From Actinophytocola gossypii (GTDB lineage: Bacteria; Actinomycetota; Actinomycetes; Mycobacteriales; Pseudonocardiaceae): a DNA stretch of 64,000 bases. The notes under the pieces are model-generated. The model was not told where the DNA came from. It saw nothing but the letters and a program-made list of their open reading frames with translations, and searched no databases. The DNA is taken from NCBI RefSeq assembly GCF_025165815.1, contig NZ_JAFFZE010000026.1, positions 1 through 64,000 of the forward strand. Reading direction: 5' to 3'. Made by a program: the position numbers and the translations under genes. Shown piece by piece: positions 28,601-36,735 of the stretch. Within the stretch, counting starts at the first letter, position 1. Each line of letters opens with the position of its first letter.

Positions 28601-29514
28601 GACGGCCTGACACCGAGGACGAGCTGGGTGCCAGGCACGGTCTCTGCATAGGCGAGTAAGGGCGCGAGTGCCTCCGGGTCCTGGTGCGCGTCGTCCACGA
28701 CCACCACAGCCGGCGTCTGGGGTAGCTCACCCAGCGCGGCGCGGTCGAACCGGTAGCCGGCCGAGGCGAACAGGACCGGCACCTCCGGATGAGCCGCTTC
28801 GAACGCGGTCAGCGCCTCGACCAGCAGCCTGGTCTTCCCCCGACCACCGGGCCCGGTGACCAGGACGACCGCCGGTTGTGACTCGTCGACATCGAGGACC
28901 TCATCGAGGTCCCGCAACTCCGACTGCCTGCCCACCCGAAGTCCGCAGTCGTTGGGCACCCGGAGCGGGTTCTCCCGGGCCTCGGTGAACGCGGCGAGGC
29001 TCAGGAAGGCGTCCTCGCCCGGCACCTTGAGAAGCCGCTTCCGCGTGGCGCTCCCCCACGTCTGGTCGAGGACATCACGCTTCTTGTGCAGCGGGAGCTC
29101 GTCGAGCATCCGCCCCAGCCCTCGGCGATCCACCAAAGCCCAGTGCGGGTGCTTCGCGATCTCGGCCCTCACGGACGCAGACGCCTCACCGGAGCACACC
29201 AAGTAGTACTTGTCGGCCGGGTACGAGCAGTCGGACACGAACCCGCGCACGTCCGCCGGGGTCAGCTTGGCGTAGCGCTTGCACTGCCACGCAGCTGTCG
29301 CGCCGTCACTGAACTTCCCGACGAGATCGACCCCCTGCTGCCCGTCACCACGGCGTCCCCACCGCTCCACCTCGACGACCTTGCGGACCGGGCCGACGCA
29401 GAAGCGGTGCGCACTCAACAACCGGTCAGTGAAGTCCTCGAACGGCCCAGGCTCCAGCAACGGAGTGGGCAGCAACGTCGGCTCGGTATCCGGCCCGACA
29501 ACCCCATCGATCAT
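25609..29514 (-). CDS. Avs-like protein: Mrr-type nuclease fused to STAND NTPase
   Basis: About 1,301 residues from ATG 29514 (MIDGVVGPDTE). An N-terminal PD-(D/E)XK domain has GVDLVGKF...AAWQCKRY (about residues 60-77), the D...QxK signature of Mrr endonucleases. A STAND-type NTPase follows with Walker A VTGPGGRGKTRLLVEAL (about 212-228) and Walker B AVVVVDDAHQD. A long helical C-terminal region with no repeat I can name makes up the remaining ~800 residues. This is the layout of antiviral STAND (Avs) proteins, where the C-terminus recognises a phage protein and the nuclease then degrades DNA. Single gene. The frame remains open 21 codons upstream, but that part is low-complexity. Confidence 0.78.
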   Translation of the reverse strand: MIDGVVGPDTEPTLLPTPLLEPGPFEDFTDRLLSAHRFCVGPVRKVVEVERWGRRGDGQQGVDLVGKFSDGATAAWQCKRYAKLTPADVRGFVSDCSYPADKYYLVCSGEASASVRAEIAKHPHWALVDRRGLGRMLDELPLHKKRDVLDQTWGSATRKRLLKVPGEDAFLSLAAFTEARENPLRVPNDCGLRVGRQSELRDLDEVLDVDESQPAVVLVTGPGGRGKTRLLVEALTAFEAAHPEVPVLFASAGYRFDRAALGELPQTPAVVVVDDAHQDPEALAPLLAYAETVPGTQLVLGVRPSGAQVVRAQVATARFSPADVREVVVGELSKREATALVASLTEGLDVPWTGRAYFANQAVHSPLVAVVAAHLIRRGELTAPLAVDAGLRGQVLTRYQELALDDIDVPARRVLAVYAALGNVVDDDEEVRAHIARFCGLDPVVVLRWVAQLRDRGVLVSHHGGTQVTPDVLADYVLEQESVADGRDTGFARQLWQSFGERHAGRLVTELAELDWRLRRQDGPSVFASVWESVRAEIGEADLDGVARALSRISGLAVTQPHLLIDVLEAVRARPDTSATDDLRAQRVRSTLADLYGKCATTDPDLLETALDALWSLRCLDSRFTNSNTNRAERVITDELANLGTLRHASFPNRILGRVEMWLAEPKGVESPLFAVKPFLEKDGHRAVQEARLKLGFRTYHVSTSWARPVRDHIRTILLTAATGDDLGRAGDAVRLLAVAIRPPQGGFGDTPLDDEVLGWEDDDLATIVTLTEVASGTGSPVIRRLVRESVAWTAERAKSLHLRHAALVLVTRLDDHGDDLAQLVVDTVHSIGTRKTAPVPTIEELHAADLARAADAAGLDDRQRREHDLRRARRRREDKQAQVEALTARVVETVGDDGGLARLVRDLDDLLRQVRLAAPARGVTPLLLCRFADLRPTLTSDLVHKVASGPPGPLDQHLPSLLCRWADSDESAFTEWLAGFDNRRHEVREAVADAFVMAEWATRPGTFRDVHRKGSNDPDPALRDRFLLGAHPLLAANPAAVAPHLLRAGITSLTTQRLLEHASEYDGAQWGQGLGREAALAVLDLVDHCGWSDYLVQQIAGGVADTHPELVLDRLAALAETRDSAPYDSDGIPDAFDRHSDVLAGWLVTTAVRSPVAAYSVAGVVMSHGMTENQARSLDHIIETVDTKTLAALACALNVVEGWPLYHPRLADRVFSAARLADRATADTIRQQVTSAMRPSHWGWSGGVSEELNRYRAAADEALTGEYENDDLRHAVQATRDWLDDEIRGLAARYDELENE

Positions 29515-29859
29515 CGCGCAAGCATAAGCAGACGCACCGACGGAACCAGATGACGACGTGGTGCCGGTGCCGGTCAAACCGTCGATCCCGGCGGTGAGGC
29601 GTTCGCCAGCGTCGTCATCGCTCGGGTGTCGTCGTTGACGTTCTGCTCCTCGTTAACGTGGCCCGAGGAGTTCGAGCAGGATCAGCCCCTGCCGCAGCGC
29701 GGCCTCCGACCGCGAGCCGATCGGCGGTGATGCTGTTGGCGACGACCTTGTCGCCGTAGATCAGTTGCCCGATCAGGTCGGGCGGCACTAGGGGCGCGGT
29801 GGCGATGGTAACCGCTTCGGACGGGGCCGAAGTGGTGCCGGAACGGTCGGTGGTGGTGA
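29515..29859. other. Gap with degenerate sequence
   Basis: No intact gene. Multiple short frames with in-frame stops; probably part of the same decayed prophage-like block as 29860-30218. Confidence 0.4.
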
Positions 29860-30218
29860 GGTGTGGACGAGGGTGTTGTCCAAGAACGCCTCGATGGTGC
29901 GGCCGGCGACGGTCAGCGCGAGGGTGATGCCGTCGATGCTGGAGCCAGCGGGGAGCGGGATGGCGATCTCGCGCAGGCCGGCGGCGGTGAAGATGTAGAG
30001 GCCGATGTCGTCGGCGCTGCCGCTGCCGGGTGCGCGGCGGGCGGTCGGGGGATGGACCGCTGACCGTTGGGGCGAGCCGGAAGTGGGGCCGGGCAGGTAG
30101 CGGGCGATGACCCGGCGCGGAGTGTCTCGCCGATGTAGAGGTCGTTAATCCGGTCCTTCCGGTCGCCGTGCAGGACCCGCAGCGCGGTCGGCTTGGGTGC
30201 CGGTCCTCGCTTGCCCAT
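29860..30218 (-). pseudogene. Prophage remnant starting with a terminase small-subunit N-terminus
   Basis: ATG 30218, preceded by a good ribosome site (GAGGAGGGTG), encodes MGKRGPAPKPTALRVLHGDRKDRIND, the hallmark start of phage terminase small subunits (P27 family). After about 30 residues the family match ends. Following a frame change, an unrelated beta-rich segment (LREIAIPLPAGSSIDGITLALTVAGRTIEAFLDNT) is readable down to about 29860. Non-functional. Confidence 0.65.
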
Positions 30219-30288
30219 CGTCACCCTCCTCGGTGACCCGCTCGAAACACCGTCCCGGTGCTGGTCGGTGTCCGGCAGACTTGCGGTC

Positions 30289-31185
30289 ATGAGCAAAAGG
30301 AAGTTCGCGGACTCCGTGTGCGTCTTCTGCCGTGAGCGGCCGTCTTCGCGGCTGGGTGAACACGCGTGGCCGATGTGGCTGCTGGAGATGTTTGCCGAGC
30401 ATGAGGGGCCGTACCACAGCGAGATCAACGGCAAAGCGGTACTCAAGAGAGACGGTCACCGTCGAGGATATGCCTCCATCCCCACGGTCCAGACACCCTG
30501 CTGCGAACCCTGCAACCGCGAACTGAATCGGCGCTTCGAACAGCACCCGAAGCCCATCATCCGCAAGGTGATCGACACCCTCGGCATGGTTGTACTCACC
30601 CCGGAGGAAGCCGGCCTGTTCGGATTGTGGTGGCTGAAGACGATGCTGCTGCTGAGTCACGAAGAGACTGTGGACTCTGCGGTCGGCGTCTCGCCCGAAC
30701 GGTGGGACCTCCGGCAGGTGCCGGATGACCTGTACTCGTGGATGGTGACCGGCGAGTCCCCGCCGGGTGGCCTTTCGGTCTGGTTCGCTCGCCGCTCAGA
30801 CACCGCGGTTCCGGCGATCAGCGACCCGCCGGTGATGTTCCTACCGATCGTAATCGCTGACGGGCGGGAGACTCGGTTCATGATGAAGCGGGCTTGCTTG
30901 AAGTTCTGCGAGGTGACCCTGGTCTACCACCCGGGTTGGCCGATCGAGCACCCGCTAGAGGCGACCAGTGAAACTGTCCGCATCTGGCCGACGTCCGAGG
31001 AAGGCCTCGACTTGTCAGCTCTCCGTGGGACCAACCCGTGGCCCACGATGTGGGTTCCTGGCCCAAAGCTCCGGTTCGCTGACGGCGCGTACCGATCGGC
31101 GTCCTTGCCCTCACCCCAGAATCTGCTCCACGGAGCACTGGTGCCCGGAGTTGTCTTCAGTCGCGGCCCTGGCACAGACCTCTGA
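30289..31185 (+). CDS. HNH-like nuclease
   Basis: A 298-residue protein, ATG 30289 (MSKRKFADSVCVFCRERP). The zinc-binding CVFC, the EHAWPMWL segment and CCEPCNREL (about residues 10-85) form the HNH/treble-clef pattern (CxxC, EH, CxxCN) of a family usually annotated HNH endonuclease. The remaining ~200 residues are a mixed fold that I do not recognise. It is intact although both flanks hold terminase small-subunit fragments on the opposite strand. It could be a phage-borne gene or a defence cargo. Confidence 0.6.
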   Translation: MSKRKFADSVCVFCRERPSSRLGEHAWPMWLLEMFAEHEGPYHSEINGKAVLKRDGHRRGYASIPTVQTPCCEPCNRELNRRFEQHPKPIIRKVIDTLGMVVLTPEEAGLFGLWWLKTMLLLSHEETVDSAVGVSPERWDLRQVPDDLYSWMVTGESPPGGLSVWFARRSDTAVPAISDPPVMFLPIVIADGRETRFMMKRACLKFCEVTLVYHPGWPIEHPLEATSETVRIWPTSEEGLDLSALRGTNPWPTMWVPGPKLRFADGAYRSASLPSPQNLLHGALVPGVVFSRGPGTDL

Positions 31186-31311
31186 TGTGACGCTGGACGT
31201 CGCCTGCGTGTCCCGCTGGCGCGTCCAGCCCTGCGCAGTCGGGCGTCAGTGTACTTCCTGGTCAGGGGCCGGAGGCGGTCTCCCGGCCGTCGCCGACCTC
31301 GCCCTCGGCAG

Positions 31312-31444
31312 ACCCGATGGTCGCGACCACGGCCGAGGCGGAGGAGTTCGCCGCCGCCGTGCGCACCGGCTCGGCGTCGTTGATCCGATCCTTTCGGTCA
31401 CCACGCAGGATCCGGAGCGCGGCCGGCTTGGGCTTGGCAGGTCT
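31312..31444 (-). pseudogene. Second terminase small-subunit fragment
   Basis: Reads RPAKPKPAALRILRGDRKDRINDAEPVRTAAANSS on the minus strand, again the P27-type terminase N-terminus but lacking its ATG and continuation. Together with the copy at 30218 it brackets the HNH gene. Confidence 0.6.
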
Positions 31445-31614
31445 TGCCCACAGGGGACCAGCGGGAAAGAGAATCCCCTGCGCGATGCAGGACAGTTCAG
31501 ACCCGTTGAATGCAGTTTACTCCACTAACAACATAGTGAACTCTCCCGATTTCTCCTTCTCCTTCATCCACGGTTTGACCGACCGAGTCGCACCAAAGCG
31601 CCGCCGTCCGGTTG
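31445..31614. other. AT-richer intergenic stretch
   Basis: Locally lower GC (ACTAACAACATAGTGAACTC and TTTCTCCTTCTCC) with no gene visible. It could hold a promoter or be a scar. Confidence 0.3.
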
Positions 31615-31965
31615 CTACGGATGGACGGAGGAACCCAATGCAGCGACAACACGCACGGGCGACACAGCCTCGTGCCAGACAACACGCAGCCCCATTGTCA
31701 GCAGCTCGGGGAGGTCGAAGCTACCGGTGAGTCCGTGGATGACCGTCTCGTCGAGCAGTCCGACGGATGTCCATTCGCCGGCGGACACCACTTGCTGCCC
31801 ACGCTTGCGCAGGCGGTCCGCCAGGATGGCCTGGCCCGCCGGAGTGCCGTGCACGAGCATCACGCCCTTCGCGGCAACCTCAGCGCTGATAGACACCAGC
31901 TCGTCGGGCTGTCGCGTGCGCGCCGAGGCCGTCGCTTCGACTTCCCACAGCTCGCCGTTCTTGAC
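31615..31965 (-). pseudogene. Coding-like fragment downstream of CRISPR array 1
   Basis: The minus-strand frame reads EVAAKGVMLVHGTPAGQAILADRLRKRGQQVVSAGEW...DLPELLTMGLRVVW and looks like genuine protein (balanced, helix/strand alternation), but it has no start. It enters directly from the array frame and stops at 31615. The family is not recognised. It may be the tail of a gene fused to the array by deletion. Confidence 0.35.
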
Positions 31966-32293
31966 GCCTCGATGAAGGGCCGCCCCGGCGAGGACGGCGA
32001 GCAACTCGTTGAGGTCGGCGTCGGAGGCCAGCTGGATGTGGCCTCGATGAAGGGCCGTCCCGGCGGAGACGGCGACACATGACCGGCGTTGAACGCCTCC
32101 GCGATCTGCGGGCCTCGATGAAGGGCCGTCGGGGCGGGGAACGGCGACCCCTTGCGCCGGCCTCGACGCGCGAGACCTTTGCTTGCTCGATGAAGGGCCG
32201 TCCCGGCGGGGACGGCGACGTGCCGCCGGACAGCTGGGGGACGTCGTCGAGGAACTTGCCTCGATGAAGGGCCGTCCCGGCGCGGACGGCGAC
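31966..32293 (-). CRISPR. CRISPR array 1: five repeats, four spacers, degenerate
   Basis: 36-nt repeats start at 31966, 32041, 32112, 32184 and 32258. On the plus strand each begins GCCTCGATGAAGGGCC or a variant and ends GGACGGCGAC. Spacers are 39, 35, 35 and 38 nt. The repeat at 32112 is 37 nt with several changes and the one at 32184 starts TGCTCGAT. The leader lies at higher coordinates, so transcription runs on the minus strand. Variation even near the leader agrees with loss of new spacer acquisition. Confidence 0.93.
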
Positions 32294-32468
32294 AGGGTCC
32301 AGATCTGATCCCATTTGACCTGCGGTTTCGTGAGCGCTCGCGAGAGGTGTCGGTTGGGACGGGCGTCGATGATCTTCACTGGCGGATTGCGGGTCGGACA
32401 GGTGCTCTGCCCGAACAAATAGTATGCGAGGGCTGGCCGTGGTTTTCGCGGTGACGGAGGGTTCGCAA
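32294..32468 (-). promoter_or_regulatory. CRISPR leader 1
   Basis: Lies between the cas2 end and the first repeat. It is closely similar to 39827-40004, including TGAGCGCTCGCGAGAGGTGT and the ACAAATAGTAnGCGAGGGCTGG stretch. By position it should carry the array promoter and, formerly, the integration signals. Confidence 0.75.
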
Positions 32469-32769
32469 TCATAGGACCAGTGGGCCGTGGGTTGTTACGG
32501 GTCGTCGAGGCCCCAGGAACTCGATCCGGTGGTTGTCGCCGTCCTTCAAGGGGACCGAGGTCGCAGATCAGGAGTGAGTCGGTTGTCTGGTCGAGTTGGG
32601 TGGTGACGGTGAGTTTGAGGCGGACGATTTTGGCGGGTTTGGCGTCGATGAGGAAGACGCTGTACGGCAGTCGGGTCCCGTATGATTCGAGTGTTTTCGC
32701 CACTCGTGTTCGCCGGGTGTCCGACGTAACGTCGTAGGCAAGGATGTAGCGGTGGACCGTGTCGCTCAC
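32469..32769 (-). pseudogene. cas2: cas2 with a one-base frameshift
   Basis: GTG 32769 starts VSDTVHRYILAYDVTSDTRRTRVAKTLESYG, a normal Cas2 (ferredoxin fold, catalytic-site Asp in YDV). At a run of four C (minus strand; 32550-32553) the frame shifts. With three C the protein would read DLGPLKDGDNHRIEFLGPRR and stop at 32469 (99 residues). The duplicated cas2 tail at 40005-40075 keeps exactly that HRIEFLGPRR...PLVL frame, which shows it is ancestral. As it stands the frame runs on through leader and array without a stop. Sequencing error remains possible. Confidence 0.85.
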
Positions 32770-32999
32770 CGGATTGTCACGCCTCGGTACCGGCTCTGCG
32801 TTCCATCCACGACTAGCCACGTCGACGGAGCAGGCGTGCCGGGCCGAGACCGGGCGGGGTCGTCGCTGGCCCGGTGAGTGGCGACGCCGACAGCTACCTG
32901 GTGGGTGTCGGTCGTCTCGCCCATCGCTTACAGCCAGGCACGGCGCGGGCAGAAGACGTGGTGTGCGACGAGGCTGATCGGAATGGGTTCTCGGTTCAC
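32766..32999 (-). pseudogene. cas4-cas1 remnant, internally deleted
   Basis: GTG 32999 (overlapping the csb3-like stop, GTGA) starts VNREPIPISLVAHHVFCPRRAWL, the N-terminus of Cas4 in type I-G Cas4-Cas1 fusions. TAA follows at once, then in the same frame AMGETTDTHQVAVGVATHRASDD continues Cas4. After about 55 codons it jumps to a short tail ending YRGVTIR and a TGA overlapping the cas2 GTG. About 78 codons remain where a fusion of more than 500 is expected, so Cas1 is absent. Confidence 0.85.
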
Positions 33000-33985
33000 G
33001 CTGGCCTCGTGATGGGGATCGGGTCGGCGCGGAGGGCTCGGCGTTCGGGGGCGTTGTCGCTGCCGAACCGATGGATGGGGAATCGGGCGACTCCGCGTAC
33101 GCCGCGGTCGCGGAGCCAGGCTTTCGCTGCCGCGGCGGTGAGGTCGTTCGGTGGGTCTGGGATCGCGGCGTCGCGGAGGGCAGCTGAGGCGAGGATGGAG
33201 CGGAGCCGGGCTGGTCGCCAGGGTCCGTCCCAGACGGGGGCGACGAACCATTCTCGGCGGCCGTGGCGGAGGTGGCCGCTGGTGTGGGCGGCGGTGTTGA
33301 CCCGTGGGGCGGCCGGCAGCTGACCGATCCCCCACAGCGCGCACCAGACGAGCGCGTTGTCGATGGGGCCGGGCGTGGTCAGGCCGGTGGCGGTCACGCT
33401 GTCGGGTTTGCCGCCGAGTTCGTCGTGGACGATCTCGCCGGCGACGCCGGCGGCGAGTTGGCCGGGAGTGCGGGTGGGCAGCCGCGCGGCAAGCGGGCGG
33501 AGGCGGTTGCCGACGAACTCGGAACCGCGGTTGCGGGGTTGCATCTCGTAGCGGCTCGCTCCGTCGTCCTGCCTTGGGTCGCCTCGGTAGGTGCTCCAGT
33601 AGCAGGGTTCGCCCAGCGCGGCGAGATACCGCAGGTCCGACCAGGCTTGGGCGCTGGTCAGCTTGTCGAGCACGTCGTGGCGGGCGTCCTGGAGTTGTTC
33701 CCAGGCCTGCCGGTCCTTGAGCGTGGAGAGGCGGGGGCTCATCAGTCCTCGCTTGTCGCCGTACTCGCGGTTCACCCATGTGCGTCGGTTGGCGAGGTGG
33801 GTTCGGATCGCTTGGTCGACGCGGTTGTCGTCGAGGCGGGTGCCGGTCAGGACGGGACGGTCCGCGTTCCAGTGCAGACGCAGGTCACCGATCCCGTCCT
33901 CGGCGAGGATGTCGGCCAGGCCGTAGAAGGCGAGGTGGTGGACAAGGACGAGCGGGTCGGCTCCGGTCAGCACGAATGTGGTCAC
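32996..33985 (-). CDS. Type I-G Cascade subunit, Csb3-like (probable Cas8-type)
   Basis: 329 residues from GTG 33985, which overlaps the cas3 stop (AAGTGA). It starts VTTFVLTGADPLVLVHHLAFYGLADIL. Located between cas3 and cas4-cas1 in the usual I-G/I-U gene order, where csb3 or the larger csx17 is found. Features include EMQPRNRGSEFVGNRLRPLAARL and a conserved VWCALWGIGQLP segment. It is too short for Csx17, so a Csb3-type subunit is the best guess. It should contribute to crRNA-guided target binding with Csb1 and Csb2. Confidence 0.6.
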   Translation of the reverse strand: MTTFVLTGADPLVLVHHLAFYGLADILAEDGIGDLRLHWNADRPVLTGTRLDDNRVDQAIRTHLANRRTWVNREYGDKRGLMSPRLSTLKDRQAWEQLQDARHDVLDKLTSAQAWSDLRYLAALGEPCYWSTYRGDPRQDDGASRYEMQPRNRGSEFVGNRLRPLAARLPTRTPGQLAAGVAGEIVHDELGGKPDSVTATGLTTPGPIDNALVWCALWGIGQLPAAPRVNTAAHTSGHLRHGRREWFVAPVWDGPWRPARLRSILASAALRDAAIPDPPNDLTAAAAKAWLRDRGVRGVARFPIHRFGSDNAPERRALRADPIPITRPA

Positions 33986-36735
33986 TTGCCCTCCGCGGAG
34001 ATCTGGCCGTCGGCGGCGCGTAGCACGGCTTCGAGGAACGAACAGACCCACACCCCGTATCGGTGGTGGGTGCGTTCGATGAGGTCGTCCCATTCCCCCT
34101 CGTCGAACAGGTCAGCAGCTTGTTGTTTGGTCTCCGGGGAGTCGGCTGTGTTGAGCAGATCCGTCGCGGCGTGGGGGAATCCGGTGCGGCCGTGGCCGTG
34201 GCTGGTGCCGATCAGTCGTGCGACCAGGTCGCGGTCCGCGCCGTCGGTGGCGTCGGTGGCGAGTTCGGGCCAGGAGTGTACGACCGACCGCTGTTCGTGT
34301 CGCCATCGTGGCGGCAGCCCGCTCGCGTCGTGCCGGCGCCGCAAGGTCACCGGGCCGACTGTGCTACGGCTCTTTGCCAGGATCGTGTCGCTGGGGGCGC
34401 CCAACCGGGTTTGGAAGCGTGGGTCGTATTTGCCGTCGTCGTGGTGGAGTCCGGCCAGATACAGCACGTCCCGGATCGTGTCGGGCAGACCGAGCCGGCC
34501 TGCCAGTTCGGCGGCACGGTCGCCGACGTCTCGCTGGTGGTTGTCGAGGAGGACCAGCCTGCGGATGGGGGGCTGGGGGACGTCGTCGTCGGAGGTGGCG
34601 CGGCGTCCGTCGAGAACCAGGACCAGGCCGGGGCTGTCGAGGTCGGGAAGGACGACCACGTGGGTGGGATCGGCGGCGGGTCCGGTGAGCAGCCGGTACG
34701 CCTCCGCTGCCATGCCCGTGGTGTCGGTGGCGAGGAACTCTGTGACGACGTCCCGCGGGTCGGCGGCGGGCTCCTCGTCGGATGGGGTCAACGCTCGGTG
34801 GAGGTCGCCGCCGGGTGGGACGGTGATCCGGTGGACCACGTCGCCGGGGGGTACGTTCCGGTTGAGCTCGGCGGGTGCTTCCAGGACGTCCTCGGCGGTG
34901 TGGGTGTCGTGGTTCCATCCGAGCGGGACGACGACCTGGGGTGTGGTGTGCTCGTCGTGCGTGGGGGATGCGGTGAACAGGCGAGTGGAGCTGTCCAGAA
35001 CCACGATGTCGCCGGGGCGCAGATGAGGGCGGCGTCCGTCGTCGGTCTCGGTCCAGTCGAGTTCGTCCACCTCGTCACCACGCACGAGCACGCCGGTGAG
35101 TCGGCTGTCTCGGTCGGCCGCGGTCAACGCGGCGCGGGCGGTGCGCAGCGGCGTGCCGAACACCTCGTGGCGGCGTGGCGGCAGGTACCGGACCAGCGTC
35201 ACGGGGTCGACGACTGGGGACACAAGTTCGTCGCGGACCACGACACCGACCGCGTTGTCCGGTTCGAAGTCCTCGGACAGCCACAGATCCAGCTCCGGTG
35301 CCGCGGCCAGTTCGTCGTTGGTGCGCGCCCAGTGCCACACGTGCCCCAGCTCGGGGCGCTGCCAGAGCGGCCGGCGTCGGCTCGCCGACGGGGGCGGGTC
35401 GCCGCGTAGAGCCCAGGGGGCCAGCCCGTCTCGATCCTCGGCGCGCCGCGCGAGCCATTCCAGCGCTGGGGCCAGGTCGTCGTGGGTGTAGGGGCCTGAC
35501 CGCACGTCGGTCCTGATCTCGGCGTCCGGGACGATCACCGATATGGGCCCGGTTTCCCGTGTCCCGAGCCGGTTGACCCGCCCGGCGCGCTGGGCGAGCG
35601 CGGACCCGGAGGCCAGTTCAGTCACCATCCCGCCGAAGTCCAGATCGGCTCCGACCTCGAGCGACTGGGTACTGACCAGGACGTCGACCTCGTCGTTCCC
35701 CCGGGTCGACAGCACTCCGGGATAACGCGCGTCCAACCGGGCGATGTCGATCGGGCGGACCTGCCCGCAGATCAGCGCCACGGTCAACCCTTCGGTCTCC
35801 CGCAACCGGCGGGTGACCGCCACAGCCCGCTCCACGGAGTTGACGAAACACCCGACGGTCCGGTCCCCCTCAGCCCGCAGCGCCGCCACCCGCCGCACGA
35901 GCTCTCCCACCACGGACGACCGGTTCCAGTCCGAGCACGGCACGAGCGTGACCGGTTTCCGCCGCAGCATCCGCTGCGCGAGCACCTCGTCGCGGGCCAG
36001 GTCCTCCTCATCCACACCGACCCGGCGCCCGGCGGCGGCGACCGGGGTCGCGGTCGTCTCCACCACCCGCAGCGGCGACAGCCACGACGTGTCACCCTCG
36101 GCAACCGGCACCAGTTCCGCCACCCGCCGAGCGGTGCGCAGAACCTGCCGGGCGAGGTGGGCCTCGTCGACCACCGCCACCGTGTCTGCCGCCAGAAGTC
36201 CCGCTTCCCTCGGCCACGCCCGGGACGAAGACCCGTAGCCGCGGAACAACAGCCGGCTCCCCCACATCTCCGGTGTCGCGCAGAGCACGGCCGCGGCCTG
36301 CGGGTGGTCCACCCAGCGCCGGGACGGCGGCAGCCCACCACGAAGGCGAGCGACGGTCAGCACGTCCTGCGGGGCGGGTCCCGCGAGCGACCGCAGTCCG
36401 GCCGCGACCCGCCGCACGATGTCAGGCGCGGTGCTGTCGCGCAGCCGGTCCCGCAGGGCACGGGCGTGCTCGTACTGGTCGTCCACCAGCACCCGCCGCC
36501 CCACCACCATCACCAGCCGACGCGGCGGAAGTGGTCGACCGGTCAGCGCGGCGAAGGCGAGCGCGAACACGTGCACATCGATCGCGGCGGTCTTTCCGGC
36601 CCCGGTCGGCGCGTCGATCGTGTCCGGCCAGCCCTCGGCCAGCACCGTGTCTAGCAACCGCTCCTGCCACGCGAACGGCCGATGGTCGTGGACCGCGGCG
36701 AAGAACTCGGCGAAGTCACCGCGCTCCAGGATCAA
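33982..36735 (-). CDS. cas3: Type I-G Cas3 helicase-nuclease (C-terminal HD)
   Basis: 917 residues, TTG start at 36735 overlapping the csb2 stop (TTGA). SF2 helicase motifs: Walker A DAPTGAGKTA (41-50), DEAH (190-193), VETTATP motif III, and QRAGRVNRLG motif VI. The HD nuclease is C-terminal: LAGLHHDDGKYDPRF (around residue 750) and GTSHGHGRTGFP. Helicase-then-HD is the arrangement of type I-G (I-U) Cas3, opposite to most type I Cas3 proteins. It unwinds and degrades DNA recruited by the crRNA complex. No frame damage seen. Confidence 0.9.
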   Translation of the reverse strand: MILERGDFAEFFAAVHDHRPFAWQERLLDTVLAEGWPDTIDAPTGAGKTAAIDVHVFALAFAALTGRPLPPRRLVMVVGRRVLVDDQYEHARALRDRLRDSTAPDIVRRVAAGLRSLAGPAPQDVLTVARLRGGLPPSRRWVDHPQAAAVLCATPEMWGSRLLFRGYGSSSRAWPREAGLLAADTVAVVDEAHLARQVLRTARRVAELVPVAEGDTSWLSPLRVVETTATPVAAAGRRVGVDEEDLARDEVLAQRMLRRKPVTLVPCSDWNRSSVVGELVRRVAALRAEGDRTVGCFVNSVERAVAVTRRLRETEGLTVALICGQVRPIDIARLDARYPGVLSTRGNDEVDVLVSTQSLEVGADLDFGGMVTELASGSALAQRAGRVNRLGTRETGPISVIVPDAEIRTDVRSGPYTHDDLAPALEWLARRAEDRDGLAPWALRGDPPPSASRRRPLWQRPELGHVWHWARTNDELAAAPELDLWLSEDFEPDNAVGVVVRDELVSPVVDPVTLVRYLPPRRHEVFGTPLRTARAALTAADRDSRLTGVLVRGDEVDELDWTETDDGRRPHLRPGDIVVLDSSTRLFTASPTHDEHTTPQVVVPLGWNHDTHTAEDVLEAPAELNRNVPPGDVVHRITVPPGGDLHRALTPSDEEPAADPRDVVTEFLATDTTGMAAEAYRLLTGPAADPTHVVVLPDLDSPGLVLVLDGRRATSDDDVPQPPIRRLVLLDNHQRDVGDRAAELAGRLGLPDTIRDVLYLAGLHHDDGKYDPRFQTRLGAPSDTILAKSRSTVGPVTLRRRHDASGLPPRWRHEQRSVVHSWPELATDATDGADRDLVARLIGTSHGHGRTGFPHAATDLLNTADSPETKQQAADLFDEGEWDDLIERTHHRYGVWVCSFLEAVLRAADGQISAEGK

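Noticed and set aside
31615-32820. 401-residue protein spanning cas2, leader and CRISPR array
   Set aside because: Only the first ~75 residues are Cas2; the rest is translated leader and repeats, kept open by the frameshift and the 36-nt (multiple of three) repeats.
33263-35026. 587-residue plus-strand frame opposite cas3 and the csb3-like gene
   Set aside because: No motifs and it lies antisense to conserved cas genes.
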